From Hyphomicrobiaceae bacterium (GTDB lineage Bacteria > Pseudomonadota > Alphaproteobacteria > Rhizobiales > Hyphomicrobiaceae): 36,503 nt of DNA. Both the position numbers and the translations under genes were made by a program. Every line of letters starts with the position of its first letter. The stretch's first letter is position 1. Of the stretch, positions 7,584-16,665 are shown piece by piece. A model generated the notes under the pieces. That model was not told the DNA's origin. It worked only from the letters and a program-made list of their open reading frames with translations, and searched no databases. Location of the stretch: positions 1 to 36,503 of the forward strand of contig JAHDXT010000041.1 in assembly GCA_023384095.1 (NCBI GenBank). Direction: 5' to 3'.

Positions 7584-9064
7584 TGGACGGCGGCTCTCAG
7601 GCGGAATCAACGCAGGCTGCCGGGCGCAGCGGCGGCGCCGGCTCGCACTCGATTCGACGCGCGCTGGCGCTCGCCGTGCTCGGGGCGGCCCTGGCCTGGC
7701 TGGTTCTCACGCACAGCTTCGCTGCCTATCTGGCCGAAACGGCGCCCGAGCTGGCGCTGTCCTTCAATGCCGGCCAGCCAGTCGCGCTGGTCCGGCTGGC
7801 CGGGACCCGGCTCGACGCCAAGGATGCCGAGGCGCCGTCTGCGGAGCAGGACGCCACGCCCTCGGCTGGAGGTCCGAGCCGGCTTACCGGGTTCGCTGCA
7901 AAAGGCGCCCGCCCCGCTGCCACGGAGAGCGGCCGAGAGCCGCAACCTGACGCCGGCAATGCGGGGCAGCCGCCCGACCCTGCTGACGCTGCCGCGGCCA
8001 GCGCCACCCCCGAGGCCGATCCCGATGCTCCGGCTGCGGTCCGTGCGCTGGCCGAGCAGGCCCTGGCGCTCGATCCCCTCAACGCCCAGGCCCTGCGGCT
8101 GCTCGCGCAGGTCGCCGCGGCCGAGGGCGAGGCCGACAGAGTCGTCGAGCTGATGCAAGCCGCCGCCCGCCGTTCGCGGCGCGAGACGGCCGCCATCCAT
8201 TTCATGATGCGCCGCAGCTTCGAGGCGAAGGATTACGCCGGCACTCTCGAGCACGCCGACACCATCCTGCGCACCGCCCCCCACCTGGCGCGATTCGTCG
8301 TGCCGACTTTGGCCCGCATCGCCGAGGACGAGGACATCCGCCACCTGCTCGAGCAGCGGCTCGCCGCCAATCCGCCCTGGCGCGCAGCGGTCCTCTCGGC
8401 ACTGCCTGGCGCCATCACGGATGCGCGCACGCCGCTCAACCTGCTCCTCAGCCTGCGCGAGACGGCGTCGCCGCCGACGGCAGCCGACCTGCGCGGCTAT
8501 CTCGACTTCCTGATCAGGAACGGCTTCTTCGAGCTTGCATACTACGTCTGGCTGCAGTTCCTGCCGCCGGAGCATCTGACCAGCACCGGCCTGCTGTTCA
8601 ATGGCAGCTTCGAGCTCGCTCCCTCCAGTCTTCCGTTCGACTGGGTCATCGCGGGCGGCTCGGGCGTGGCGATCCAGGTGGCGCCGGCCGCGGACCTGGA
8701 GACCGGGGGCGCGCTGCTGATCGAGTTCGGGCAGGGGCGGGTCGACTTCGGCAGAGTCCAGCAGATGGTGCTCCTTGCGCCGGGCGACTACCGGGTCGAG
8801 GGCCGCTTCCGGGGCGAGCTTGTCGGCCGCCGCGGTCTCGTCTGGCGGATCGCATGCGTCGGCAAGCGGCCGATGACGCTCGGTCAGAGCCAGATGATCG
8901 CAGGCCAGGCCCCCACGTGGCGCCCGTTCGAGGCCGCCTTCACGGTGCCGGAGAACGACTGCCGCGCCCAGCAGATCCGGCTCACCCACGACGCGCGCTC
9001 CGCATCGGAGCAGTTCATCTCGGGTGCGGTGTGGATCGCCGATCTCAGGATCGTGCGCCAGTGA
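7583..9064 (+). CDS. Membrane-anchored TPR protein with C-terminal jelly-roll domain
   Basis: 493 residues, not a named family to me. There is one N-terminal transmembrane helix (about 20-43, ALALAVLGAALAWLVL), then an Ala/Pro-rich linker (about 75-150). An alpha-helical TPR-like region follows (about 150-330, for example ALALDPLNAQALRLLAQ). The C-terminal beta-rich domain (about 340-490) begins NGSFELAPSSLPFDW and contains PGDYRVEGRFRGEL; it looks like a carbohydrate-binding-module type jelly roll. The topology places the TPR and jelly roll in the periplasm. The ATG overlaps the preceding stop (TGATG), making it the last gene of the five-gene operon. A role in handling the nascent polysaccharide or bridging the inner-membrane complex to the export pore is plausible but unproven. 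Confidence 0.75.
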   Translation: MDGGSQAESTQAAGRSGGAGSHSIRRALALAVLGAALAWLVLTHSFAAYLAETAPELALSFNAGQPVALVRLAGTRLDAKDAEAPSAEQDATPSAGGPSRLTGFAAKGARPAATESGREPQPDAGNAGQPPDPADAAAASATPEADPDAPAAVRALAEQALALDPLNAQALRLLAQVAAAEGEADRVVELMQAAARRSRRETAAIHFMMRRSFEAKDYAGTLEHADTILRTAPHLARFVVPTLARIAEDEDIRHLLEQRLAANPPWRAAVLSALPGAITDARTPLNLLLSLRETASPPTAADLRGYLDFLIRNGFFELAYYVWLQFLPPEHLTSTGLLFNGSFELAPSSLPFDWVIAGGSGVAIQVAPAADLETGGALLIEFGQGRVDFGRVQQMVLLAPGDYRVEGRFRGELVGRRGLVWRIACVGKRPMTLGQSQMIAGQAPTWRPFEAAFTVPENDCRAQQIRLTHDARSASEQFISGAVWIADLRIVRQ

Positions 9065-9168
9065 ACGGCGCTCGAGCCGGCCGGCGGCCAGGATTCGCGG
9101 GCGCGGGCGCTGCATGCTATGACTGCGGCAATGTATGCGCTCGGTTCAGCACTTGAGGAGTTGGCAAA

Positions 9169-9486
9169 ATGACGGGGACAATCAGAGCCTTGCTTTTTGC
9201 GGGATTTGGGGTCGCGGCGCTGGTGCTAGGCGGCCCAACGGCGAGCGCCAGGATCGCCTGCGACGGGGCATACCAGATCGTCAATGGTCAGCCGGTTGCG
9301 ACGCCCTACTGCGAGGACGGGTATCTGGCCGAGGTGGCGCGCGAGTATGGGATGCGCGTCTCCGCGGCGGCTGTTCGCTCGAGCCCGAGCGTCAAGGAGC
9401 GGGTCTGCCGGCTCATCGGCCACGACAACCGCGCTCAATCCGCGTGCGCGGCGTACCGCGAGCCCTTCTTGAGACGTCGCTTCTGA
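9169..9486 (+). CDS. Small secreted protein of unknown function
   Basis: 105 residues. A clear signal peptide (MTGTIRALLFAGFGVAALVLGGPTAS-A, cleavage near residue 27) precedes a mature domain of about 78 residues. That domain has four cysteines (ACDG, PYCEDG, RVCRL, SACAA) likely to form two disulfides. GAGGAG lies about eight bases before the ATG, which supports the start. No known enzymatic motif is visible. It follows the polysaccharide operon after about 100 bases but may be independent. Confidence 0.75.
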   Translation: MTGTIRALLFAGFGVAALVLGGPTASARIACDGAYQIVNGQPVATPYCEDGYLAEVAREYGMRVSAAAVRSSPSVKERVCRLIGHDNRAQSACAAYREPFLRRRF

Positions 9487-9608
9487 GACCTTGATCGACC
9501 TAACTTTTCCGGCATCGCATCTGCGGGCAGCCGGAGCGAGATCCTCGAGCCGTCGAACCTGCACGCCACAGCCGCTGCAAGGTCCACGGAGCATTGAGGC
9601 CCGCCGGT

Positions 9609-9632
9609 CCTCAACAGCTCCGCCTGTTGAGG
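9609..9632. other. Hairpin between two genes
   Basis: CCTCAACAG and CTGTTGAGG form a perfect 9-bp stem around a six-base loop. There is no T-run after it on the plus strand (GTTACACG follows), so it is not a standard intrinsic terminator. It lies in the gap between the small secreted protein and the membrane protein at 9708. It could stabilise the upstream message or bind a dimeric regulator. Confidence 0.4.
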
Positions 9633-9707
9633 GTTACACGGAAGGCCTGGCTCAGCCTGGCGTTTTGAGCGAGAACGTCCTCTGCGACGCTTCGAGGGGG
9701 AGGCGCA

Positions 9708-10589
9708 GTGGCAACAAGAGGGTCCTCGAAGGATCAGAAGAACGGCTTCGGCTGGTACGTCAGCTTCGCGCTGATCGCGGTCGTGGCCTTTATCGGCATC
9801 GGCGCGTTCACCGGACAGGAGGCGCTGGCGGCGGCCGCGCGCGTGCTGTGGAACGGCTTCGCCCTCGTCTTCAACGGCATCATGCGCCTCTTCGGCGGCC
9901 TGCTCGGCCTCCTCGCCAGGGGCGTCGGCTGGCGCCGCCTCACACGCATCGCGAACGTCGTCGGCGGGGTGGGCCTCGGCTATGCCGCAAGTGTAGTCCT
10001 CAGCGATGAGACGGTGCAAAGGGCGCGCGGCTGGCGCGGCAGACTCAAGACTGCACTGGCCGTCCTCAAGGGCCGCTGGCAGGACCTGCCGCTGGCCTTG
10101 AAGCTCGTCATCGTCGCTACGCTCATCGCGAGCCAGGTCTACTTGCATACCGTGCTCATCGTGTTTCCCATCGCGTTCCTCATCCCGATCGTGCGGCGGC
10201 TGTGGGTGCGCACCGCCGACATGCTGTTCGGGAGCTGGTACTGGCGGATATTCGGCGGCCGCCATCGCAGGATCGTCTGCTGGCTCAGGAGCCTGCCGGG
10301 CCTGCGTGGGGTGATCGGGTGGACGCGCCTCACCCGCATCCGTTATCTCGCCGCGTGGCGGCTATGGAAGTATCACCCCCGGTACCTGGACCAGGAATCC
10401 GGATGCCGCGCGGTGAGCTTCGTCGAGCCCATCCGCCTCTGGTGGCGCGGCGAGCTCGACGGCTACGTCGGCCGACCGCTGTTCACGGGAGGCACGCACC
10501 GCAGGGAACGGGTCCCGGATGCTGCCCCGCACAGGACTTCCCTCGGCCGCGAGTCGGCCGACAGGCAGGAGCTGCCCCGCGCAAGCTGA
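9708..10589 (+). CDS. Multi-pass membrane protein of unknown function
   Basis: 293 residues, starting at a GTG preceded by GGGGGAGG at good spacing. Hydrophobic segments lie at about 15-35, 42-72 (with glycine-rich GGLLGLLARG), 84-98 and 130-160. The C-terminal half is basic and Trp/Arg-rich (WYWRIFGGRHRR, RYLAAWRLWKYHPRY), likely cytoplasmic. No family is recognised. The last 40 residues are low in hydrophobicity and of doubtful importance. It converges on the racemase gene with a 44-base gap. Coding on this strand is supported by the ribosome-binding site and the hydrophobic pattern; the opposite-strand frame is charged and low-complexity. Confidence 0.65.
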   Translation: MATRGSSKDQKNGFGWYVSFALIAVVAFIGIGAFTGQEALAAAARVLWNGFALVFNGIMRLFGGLLGLLARGVGWRRLTRIANVVGGVGLGYAASVVLSDETVQRARGWRGRLKTALAVLKGRWQDLPLALKLVIVATLIASQVYLHTVLIVFPIAFLIPIVRRLWVRTADMLFGSWYWRIFGGRHRRIVCWLRSLPGLRGVIGWTRLTRIRYLAAWRLWKYHPRYLDQESGCRAVSFVEPIRLWWRGELDGYVGRPLFTGGTHRRERVPDAAPHRTSLGRESADRQELPRAS

Positions 10590-10633
10590 GCCACCGCCAC
10601 GACCTGGCAAATGCTTCCGCGGCGCAGCCAGCC

Positions 10634-11794
10634 TCAGCCAGATCGCCGGCCGACGACGTCTTCAGCCTCGAGACGCTCGATCTCCCCGGCCGTGAAGCCC
10701 CAGTCGGCCAGCACGCCCCTGGTGTCCGCCCCCGGAGCGGACGGCAGTGCTCCCGGGCTCGCCGGGGTGGCGCTGAAGCGCGGCGCCGGGGCAGGCTGCA
10801 CCACGCCGGCCTGCTCGAAGAAGACGCCCCGCTGGCGGTTGTGGGGGTGTTGCGCGGCTTCGGACAGCGACAGCACGGGGGTGACGCACGCATCGCCGTC
10901 AGCGAACACGGCCTCCCACTCGCTCCGTGTCCTGCTGGCGAACACCTCGGCAAAGCGCCTGGCGAGCTCGGCCCATCCCGCCCGGTCATGCTGGCCGGGC
11001 AGGACTTCCCCCTCCAGCCCGAGCCTGCGGACCAGCTCGCGATAGAACCGGCCCTCGATGGCGCCGACGGCCACGGACTTGCCGTCGCGGGTGGCGTAGG
11101 TCCGATACCAGGGCGCGGCGCCATCCAGGATGTTGGCGCGGCGCTCGTCGCGCCACTTGCCGGCCGCGAACAGCCCGTACATCAAGCTCATCAGATAGGC
11201 GGAGCCGTCCACCATGGCCGCATCGACGACCTGGCCTCGCCCGCTCTTCTGCGCGGCGAGCAGCGCCGAGACCACCCCGAGCGCCAGAAACATCCCGCCG
11301 CCGCCGAAATCTCCGATCAGATTGGCTGGCGGAACCGGCGGCTCGTCCGGGCTGCCGATGGCATGCAGCACACCGGCAATGGCGATGTAGTTGATGTCGT
11401 GCCCGGCGCGAGGCGCCAGAGGACCGTCCTGCCCGTAGCCGGTCATGCGGCCGTAGACGAGCCGGGGGTTGGCCGCGAGGCAAGGGTCCGGGCCGAGGCC
11501 CAGCCGCTCCATGACGCCCGGGCGGAAGCCCTCGATCAGAGCATCCGCGCTGCTCGCAAGGCGCAGCACGAGGTTGCGGCCTGCCTCGGACTTGATGTCC
11601 ACCGCGATCGATCGCCGGCCGCGGGACAGCACGTCGAACCTCGGCTCGAGGCTGACCGGCAGGCCGATGTCGATGTCCTCGCGGCGGTCGATGCGCACTA
11701 CCTCGGCGCCCAGGTCCGCAAGCAGCATCGCTGCGAACGGCGCCGGCCCGATCCCCGCCAACTCGATAATTCGCGTTCCCGCGAGTGGTCCCAT
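10634..11794 (-). CDS. Alpha-methylacyl-CoA racemase-like CoA-transferase family III protein
   Basis: 386 residues of the CaiB/BaiF family. Known racemases interconvert the (R) and (S) forms of 2-methylacyl-CoA thioesters for beta-oxidation of branched acyl chains. The N-terminus [18 protein letters not shown] is typical. Three catalytic residues aligned with the mycobacterial racemase are present: His132 in AGHDINY, Asp162 in GDFGGGG and Glu247 in GAIEGRF. Each is offset by six from the published His126/Asp156/Glu241. This favours racemase over CoA transferase, whose key Asp lies elsewhere. The ATG at 11794 follows a purine-rich GAGGGGGGAGAGG. A promoter lies 35 bases upstream. Physiological substrate is unknown. 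Confidence 0.87.
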   Translation of the reverse strand: MGPLAGTRIIELAGIGPAPFAAMLLADLGAEVVRIDRREDIDIGLPVSLEPRFDVLSRGRRSIAVDIKSEAGRNLVLRLASSADALIEGFRPGVMERLGLGPDPCLAANPRLVYGRMTGYGQDGPLAPRAGHDINYIAIAGVLHAIGSPDEPPVPPANLIGDFGGGGMFLALGVVSALLAAQKSGRGQVVDAAMVDGSAYLMSLMYGLFAAGKWRDERRANILDGAAPWYRTYATRDGKSVAVGAIEGRFYRELVRRLGLEGEVLPGQHDRAGWAELARRFAEVFASRTRSEWEAVFADGDACVTPVLSLSEAAQHPHNRQRGVFFEQAGVVQPAPAPRFSATPASPGALPSAPGADTRGVLADWGFTAGEIERLEAEDVVGRRSG

Positions 11795-11828
11795 GCCCTC
11801 TCCCCCCTCCTCTCGGCTGATGCAGGAG

Positions 11829-11857
11829 ATTAACCAGATTCCTGAAGGCTTTATCAA
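11829..11857 (-). promoter_or_regulatory. Promoter of the racemase-like gene
   Basis: On the minus strand TTGATA (11852-11857) and GTTAAT (11829-11834) are separated by exactly 17 bases, giving a leader of about 30 bases to the ATG at 11794. The stretch is visibly more A/T-rich than its surroundings. Confidence 0.5.
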
Positions 11858-11993
11858 GACCCGCGTGGTCTGCTGAGCCCAAGCAGAACACGAAATCAAG
11901 CGTGCTCGAATCGTTGCAGTGGCCGGTCGGAGTTGTGGCAAGGGGGGAGCCGGGCTCCGCGTCCCGCCACGCCTGTGTTGGAGACTCGGCTCG

Positions 11994-13925
11994 ATGAGCA
12001 TGCGGCTCGAACCGCCTTCCGCGCTGACTGCCGTCCTCGGCGCCGGCGGACTGGCGATCCTGATTGCCCCGGTCATCGCGCCTGAGCTCCTCGGGGGCCA
12101 GCATGCGAGCCTGCTGGGCGCCGGCTTGCTGATCGGGCTCGCCATGCAGGCTCTGCTGCGGCCCGGAGCCCTGTCGGGCGATCGCCACCGGCAGCAACAC
12201 CCCCCTGGCCTGGGCGAAGAGCTCGAGCGACTGCACGACCTGCAGTGGGAGATGAAGGAGACCGAGGCGCGCTATCGGGACCTGCTCGACAGGCAGAGCG
12301 GCGTCATCCTGCGCCGAAACTCGCGGGGGGCCCTGACGTTCGTCAACCGCGCCTTCTGCAGCACGTTCGGCGTGACGGCCGAGCAGGTGATCGGGACGGC
12401 ATTCGAGCCCGCCGTTCTGGAGCAGGAGGCGCCGGGATTGCGTGAAGACGAGCCGCGGCGGCTGAAGAGCTTCGTGCAACGGCTCGAAACCGCTGCGGGG
12501 CCGCGCTGGCTCGCCTGGGAGGAGTGCATCGCCACGGCAGCCGGCGCCGGAGACTGCGAGATCCAGCGCGTCGGACGCGATATCACGGAGCAGCGGGCGG
12601 CGAGCGCCATGCTGGCCAAGGCTCGCGAGCAGGCCGAAGCCGCCAGCCGCGCCAAGTCGCGCTTTCTCGCCGCCATGAGCCACGAGATCAGGACGCCGAT
12701 GAACGGCATCCTCGGAATGGTCGATCTGCTGCTCGCCACGGAGCAGACGCCGGAGCAGGAGACCTACGCCAACGCCATCGAGCAGTCGGGCAGGACTCTG
12801 CTCGTGCTGATCGACGAGATCCTCGATTTCTCCAAGATCGAGGCAGGCAAGATCGAGCTCAGAGCGGCGCCGTTCGACCTCGAGGCCTGCGTGCGGGATG
12901 CAGTCGAGCTGCTGGCGACGAAGGGCCGCCAGAAGGGGCTGGAGATCGCCTGGACGCTCGACGCTTCCGTGCCGCGGCATGTGCTGGCCGACGAGGCGCG
13001 CATCCGTCAGGTTCTGCTCAACCTGATCGGGAACGCGGTGAAATTCACCGATCGGGGCGGCGTGCTCGTCAGCGTCACGGCGCGACGCGCGGAATCCGGC
13101 CAGTCGAGGATCGCGATCCGCGTGGAGGATACCGGCGTCGGACTCGATCGCCAGGCGCTGGCGGGACTGTTCGGCGAGTTCGAGCAGGTCGATACGGCGG
13201 GGCGGGGCCGACCGGCCGGCACCGGGCTGGGGCTCGCTATTTCCCGCAGGCTGGCGCGGGCCATGGGCGGGGAAATCGCCGTCGAAAGCGAAGCAGGGCG
13301 CGGTTCGGCGTTCACGTTCGAGCTGCCCGTCGGCATCCACGACGGCAGCCCCGCGCTCGCCGCGGCCCCGCCGATGGCGTCGGAGATGCCGAGCGGCGGC
13401 GCTCCCTCGGGCCTGCGGGTTCTGATTGCAGAGGACAACCCCATCAATGCGCTTCTGGCGCAATGCATGGTCCGCCGCGCCGGCTGCGCCAGCCTGCTCG
13501 TGGAGGACGGCCGTGCAGCTGTCGAGGCCTTGGAGCACTGCCTGAATGGGACCGGTCCCGCCATCGATCTCGTGCTGATGGACGTCCACATGCCGGTGCT
13601 CGACGGGCTGCAGGCCGCGCGGGAGGTCCGCCGCTTTTGCGCCAGACTGCCTGGCTCCGATAGAGGCAGGAGCTGCCCGCCGCTGATCGCGGTGACGGCC
13701 AGCGCCTTTCCCGAGGACCGCAAGAAGTGCCTGGAAGCCGGTATGAACGACTACCTCTCCAAGCCGTTCTCCTGGCTCGAGTTCCAGGCGCTCCTTGCCC
13801 GCTGGCTGCCGCAGGCCGAGACCGCCGCCTGTCCTGGCCTGCCTGAAGCGACGATGCGGTCTGATTGTCCAGCGCTGAACTGCGCTATTGCTGAATTGTC
13901 ATACTCTTATACTAATGGTTGCTGA
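11994..13925 (+). CDS. Hybrid sensor histidine kinase with receiver domain
   Basis: 643 residues. Two hydrophobic segments (about 9-30 and 40-57) anchor it with almost no periplasmic loop. A short coiled coil leads to a PAS domain (about 80-195). The HisKA phospho-acceptor His230 sits in [11 protein letters not shown]. The HATPase domain has N-box Asn347 (NLIGNAVKF), and G-boxes DTGVGL and GTGLGL. A receiver domain (about 475-605) has phospho-acceptor Asp530 ([11 protein letters not shown]) and Lys590 (LSKPF). Phosphate would pass His to Asp within the protein and then to an unlinked phosphotransferase. No partner regulator is nearby. The ATG at 11994 has GGAG nine bases upstream; an in-frame ATG six bases later is also possible. 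The 3' end holds the A/T-rich start of the next gene's control region. Confidence 0.88.
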   Translation: MSMRLEPPSALTAVLGAGGLAILIAPVIAPELLGGQHASLLGAGLLIGLAMQALLRPGALSGDRHRQQHPPGLGEELERLHDLQWEMKETEARYRDLLDRQSGVILRRNSRGALTFVNRAFCSTFGVTAEQVIGTAFEPAVLEQEAPGLREDEPRRLKSFVQRLETAAGPRWLAWEECIATAAGAGDCEIQRVGRDITEQRAASAMLAKAREQAEAASRAKSRFLAAMSHEIRTPMNGILGMVDLLLATEQTPEQETYANAIEQSGRTLLVLIDEILDFSKIEAGKIELRAAPFDLEACVRDAVELLATKGRQKGLEIAWTLDASVPRHVLADEARIRQVLLNLIGNAVKFTDRGGVLVSVTARRAESGQSRIAIRVEDTGVGLDRQALAGLFGEFEQVDTAGRGRPAGTGLGLAISRRLARAMGGEIAVESEAGRGSAFTFELPVGIHDGSPALAAAPPMASEMPSGGAPSGLRVLIAEDNPINALLAQCMVRRAGCASLLVEDGRAAVEALEHCLNGTGPAIDLVLMDVHMPVLDGLQAAREVRRFCARLPGSDRGRSCPPLIAVTASAFPEDRKKCLEAGMNDYLSKPFSWLEFQALLARWLPQAETAACPGLPEATMRSDCPALNCAIAELSYSYTNGC

Positions 13926-13992
13926 GAGCGCAGTGCGGCGATCTCGGGAGCTGCGTGGACCCGCACGCGGCAATGGGGGTTGCGGAACCCGG

Positions 13993-15012
13993 ATGAAGTT
14001 GAGCGCCCGTCGAATCTTGAACCGCTGGTCGCGCGGCCACAGGACCAGTGCGCTGCCGCAGGGGTTGCTCGCGCTAGGCTCCGCCGCACGCAGGCGGGCG
14101 ACGCGGTTCGGCATCGGGACGCGGCGGCTCCCAGAGAAGGTCTACGGCCGCATCGGCGACCTGGAAGTGCGCCTCGCCCGCACCTGGGCCGACGTCAGGC
14201 TGGCGCAGCGGCTGCGCTATGACGTGTTCTACAACGAGATGTCGGCCAGGGCGAGCTTTGCCATGCAGATGCGGGGCCGCGACGAGGACCCCTACGATGC
14301 CATCTGCGATCACCTGCTCGTGGTCGACACGTCCATGCCCTGCCCCGACGCCCGCGATTGGGGGAGGCAGCAGCCGCGCGTCGTCGGCACCTATCGTGTG
14401 CTCCGCCAGGATGTGGCCCGCCGCAGGCTCGGGTTCTATACCCAGGGCGAATACGACATCGCGCCGCTGACCGCCGCCAGGCCGGGCCATCGTTTCATGG
14501 AGCTCGGGCGCAGTTGCGTGCTCAAGCCGTACCGCACCAAGCGCACGGTCGAGCTGCTCTGGCATGGGCTTTGGACCTACGTGCGCGAGCACAAGGTCGA
14601 TGTGATGATCGGCTGCGCCAGCTTCGAGGGCACCGATCCCGACAGGCACGCGACGGCGCTGTCGTTCCTGCATCACTACGCGCGCGCGCCGGAGGACTGG
14701 CGGGTGCGCGCCCACAGCCGTCTCTTCGTGCCCATGGACCGGCTGCCGAAGGAACAGGTGGACGCGCGCGCGGCGCTGAAGTCGATGCCGCCGCTCATCA
14801 AGGGTTATCTCCGGCTCGGCGCCGTGGTCGGCGACGGGGCAGTGATCGACCGGCAGTTCGGCACCACGGACGTGCTGATCGTGCTTCCGGTCGAGCGCAT
14901 CGATCCCCGCTATTTCGAGCACTTCGGCGCCCCCGACGAGCAGGGCTGCCGCGTTGCCAATGGCCGCAACGCCGCCAGGGCGGGTGGAGTGACAGCGCCT
15001 CCCTCAGCCTGA
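13993..15012 (+). CDS. olsB: L-ornithine N(alpha)-acyltransferase (OlsB-type)
   Basis: 339 residues. OlsB transfers a 3-hydroxyacyl chain from acyl carrier protein to the alpha-amino group of ornithine, the first step of ornithine-lipid synthesis. These phosphorus-free membrane lipids are typical of rhizobia and relatives. GNAT-like hallmarks are visible: RLAQRLRYDVFYNEM, VVGTYRVLR, a conserved MELGRSCVL block near residue 170, and VMIGCASFEGTDP. An N-terminal basic region of about 45 residues precedes the domain. The ATG at 13993 is a best guess with a weak ribosome-binding site; an in-frame TTG at 13888 lies inside the kinase gene. An A/T-rich spot with TATACT at 13908-13913 may be a -10 element. 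No olsA is adjacent. The 3' end overlaps ccmG tail-to-tail by nine bases. Confidence 0.82.
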   Translation: MKLSARRILNRWSRGHRTSALPQGLLALGSAARRRATRFGIGTRRLPEKVYGRIGDLEVRLARTWADVRLAQRLRYDVFYNEMSARASFAMQMRGRDEDPYDAICDHLLVVDTSMPCPDARDWGRQQPRVVGTYRVLRQDVARRRLGFYTQGEYDIAPLTAARPGHRFMELGRSCVLKPYRTKRTVELLWHGLWTYVREHKVDVMIGCASFEGTDPDRHATALSFLHHYARAPEDWRVRAHSRLFVPMDRLPKEQVDARAALKSMPPLIKGYLRLGAVVGDGAVIDRQFGTTDVLIVLPVERIDPRYFEHFGAPDEQGCRVANGRNAARAGGVTAPPSA

Positions 15013-15615
15013 GGCCGCCGCCCGCGCTGCCTCGATGGCCGGGATGACTTTCGTCTCGAGCGCCTCGAGCGAGATCGGCCCGACGTGCTTATAGGCGATA
15101 CGGCCGCGGCCATCGACGACGAAGGTCTCCGGCATGCCGTAAACGCCCCACTCGATGGCTGTGCGGCCGTTGCCGTCGGCTCCGACCGCCCGGTAGGGAT
15201 TGCCGTAGTGGCCGAGGAACCGGCGTGCTGCCGCTGCCTTGTCCTTGTAATTGATGCCGTAGAGGTCGACCCCGGTCCGGCGCGTCAGCTCGAGCAGGAC
15301 CGGATGCTCCTGCACACAGGGCACGCACCATGACGCCCAGAAGTTCACCACCGAGACCCGGCCGCGGGCGAGATCGGCGGTGCCGATGCCCGGCACCGGC
15401 CGGCCGTCGTCGACCAGGCCCGCAATCGGCTCCAGCGCGAACTGCGGGACTGGCTTGCCGATCAGCGCCGACGGCAGGCGGGAGGGATCGCCGGTCTTCA
15501 GCGCGTAGGTGAACATCAGCGCCAGGCCCGCGAAGATGACGAGCGGCGCCGCGACCCAGCCGAAGCGGCGGCGGCCAGGGCTGCCGGCGTGATCCGTGGC
15601 GTGGTGCTCGGCCAT
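15004..15615 (-). CDS. ccmG: Thiol:disulfide interchange protein CcmG/DsbE
   Basis: About 203 residues, one N-terminal transmembrane helix and a periplasmic thioredoxin fold. It keeps the CxxCH cysteines of apocytochrome c reduced before haem attachment. The redox motif is WCVPC within NFWASWCVPCVQEHP, followed by GINYKD and the cis-Pro loop GVYGMPETF, all typical of CcmG. The ATG at 15615 has AGGA four bases upstream. The ATG at 15627, four bases after the ccmD stop, is an alternative without a good Shine-Dalgarno. It is the last gene seen of the ccmABCD-G unit and converges on olsB. Confidence 0.9.
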   Translation of the reverse strand: MAEHHATDHAGSPGRRRFGWVAAPLVIFAGLALMFTYALKTGDPSRLPSALIGKPVPQFALEPIAGLVDDGRPVPGIGTADLARGRVSVVNFWASWCVPCVQEHPVLLELTRRTGVDLYGINYKDKAAAARRFLGHYGNPYRAVGADGNGRTAIEWGVYGMPETFVVDGRGRIAYKHVGPISLEALETKVIPAIEAARAAASG

Positions 15616-15631
15616 CCCGTCCTGCATCCGG

Positions 15632-15823
15632 TTATGAGGTGCGGCGGCCCGGGCCAGCTTGCGCGGCGGACGAGCGCCGCCTGACGCCACGCGCCTCGAG
15701 CTGATCGAGCCGCCGCTGCTGCAGCCGCCCGTCCGCGACGAGCCACGCGATCAGCGCGCCGAGGACCAGCGCATTGACGCCGTACGAGGCCCAGATGAAC
15801 GCGGCATGGGGTCCAAGCTCCAT
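15632..15823 (-). CDS. ccmD: Haem exporter subunit CcmD
   Basis: 63 residues with one transmembrane helix (about 8-30, AFIWASYGVNALVLGALIAWLV) and a basic cytoplasmic tail (LQQRRLDQLEARG). This is the usual CcmD layout and size. CcmD helps release CcmE loaded with haem from the CcmABC complex. GGAG seven bases before the ATG supports the start, and the gene begins four bases after the ccmC stop. Confidence 0.88.
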   Translation of the reverse strand: MELGPHAAFIWASYGVNALVLGALIAWLVADGRLQQRRLDQLEARGVRRRSSAAQAGPGRRTS

Positions 15824-15827
15824 CGTG

Positions 15828-16592
15828 CTACTCCGCAGTCCGCGCTTCGAGCCGGGCGGCCCGCTCGACCTCGGCCATCGTGAGCGACCTCACCCGCCGC
15901 CGCAGGATCTCGTTGCGCATCGCCTTGAGATGCAAGGCGAAGAACATCAGTGTGAAGCCGGCGGCCATGACCAGTAGCGGCACCAGGATCGACGAATGGA
16001 TCGCCGGACCGCCGACCCTGAGCACGCTCGCCGGCTGATGGAGCGTGTTCCACCAATCGACCGAGAAGCGGATCACCGGCAGGACGGCGACGCCGACCAG
16101 CCCCAGTACGGCCGTGAGCTTGCCTGCCAGCGCCGGGTCCTCGTCGAGCGCGGAGCGCAGCGCCATCAGGCCGAGGTAGAGGAAGAACAGGATCAGCACC
16201 GACGTCAGGCGCGCGTCCCAGACCCAGTAGGCGCCCCACATCGGCTTACCCCACAGCGCGCCCGTGACGAGCGCCAGCAGCGTGAACGCCGCCCCGATCG
16301 GCGCCGCGGCCTTGGCGGATACATCGGCCAGCGGGTGGCGGAAGACGAGCAGGCCGAAGCTCGAGACGGCGATGACCATGTAGCCCATCATGGCGAGCCA
16401 CGCCGCCGGCACGTGGATGAACATGATCTTGACCGTCTCGCCCTGCTGGTAGTCGGGCGGTGCGACGAAAAAAGTCAGATAGAGGCCATAGGCCAGCAAC
16501 AGCGCTGCGAGCCCGGAGAGCCAGGGCAGGAGCCACTGCGACAGCTCCATGAACCGGGTCGGATTGGCCAGCCTCTGGGTGAGCGTTTGCAT
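15828..16592 (-). CDS. ccmC: Haem ABC transporter permease CcmC
   Basis: 254 residues with six transmembrane segments. CcmC presents haem to CcmE in the periplasm. The Trp-rich signature WGKPMWGAYWVWDARLTS is intact, as are the conserved His residues in FIHVPAAW and in the loop after RFSVDWWNTLHQPASV. The family-typical N-terminus ANPTRFMELSQWLLP supports the start. It is separated from ccmB by a repeat-bearing gap of 184 bases, long for this operon, so it may have its own transcript ends. Confidence 0.93.
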   Translation of the reverse strand: MQTLTQRLANPTRFMELSQWLLPWLSGLAALLLAYGLYLTFFVAPPDYQQGETVKIMFIHVPAAWLAMMGYMVIAVSSFGLLVFRHPLADVSAKAAAPIGAAFTLLALVTGALWGKPMWGAYWVWDARLTSVLILFFLYLGLMALRSALDEDPALAGKLTAVLGLVGVAVLPVIRFSVDWWNTLHQPASVLRVGGPAIHSSILVPLLVMAAGFTLMFFALHLKAMRNEILRRRVRSLTMAEVERAARLEARTAE

Positions 16593-16665
16593 GCCACTGA
16601 TCTAGGCTGTCCGCTGGCCTCGCGCAAACCGCTTCGAGGTCGCGGGGATTTCGGTCGCGCCAGTT

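Noticed and set aside
9435-10265. Minus-strand frame opposite the membrane protein at 9708
   Set aside because: Highly charged low-complexity protein without a ribosome-binding site; the plus-strand frame has one and a plausible membrane pattern.
10986-13589. Long minus-strand frame opposite the sensor kinase and racemase-like gene
   Set aside because: No domain, while the plus-strand kinase shows every expected motif.
13888-13992. Upstream TTG start for olsB
   Set aside because: It would add 35 codons inside the sensor kinase gene and over a promoter-like A/T-rich spot; OlsB proteins do not carry such a leader.
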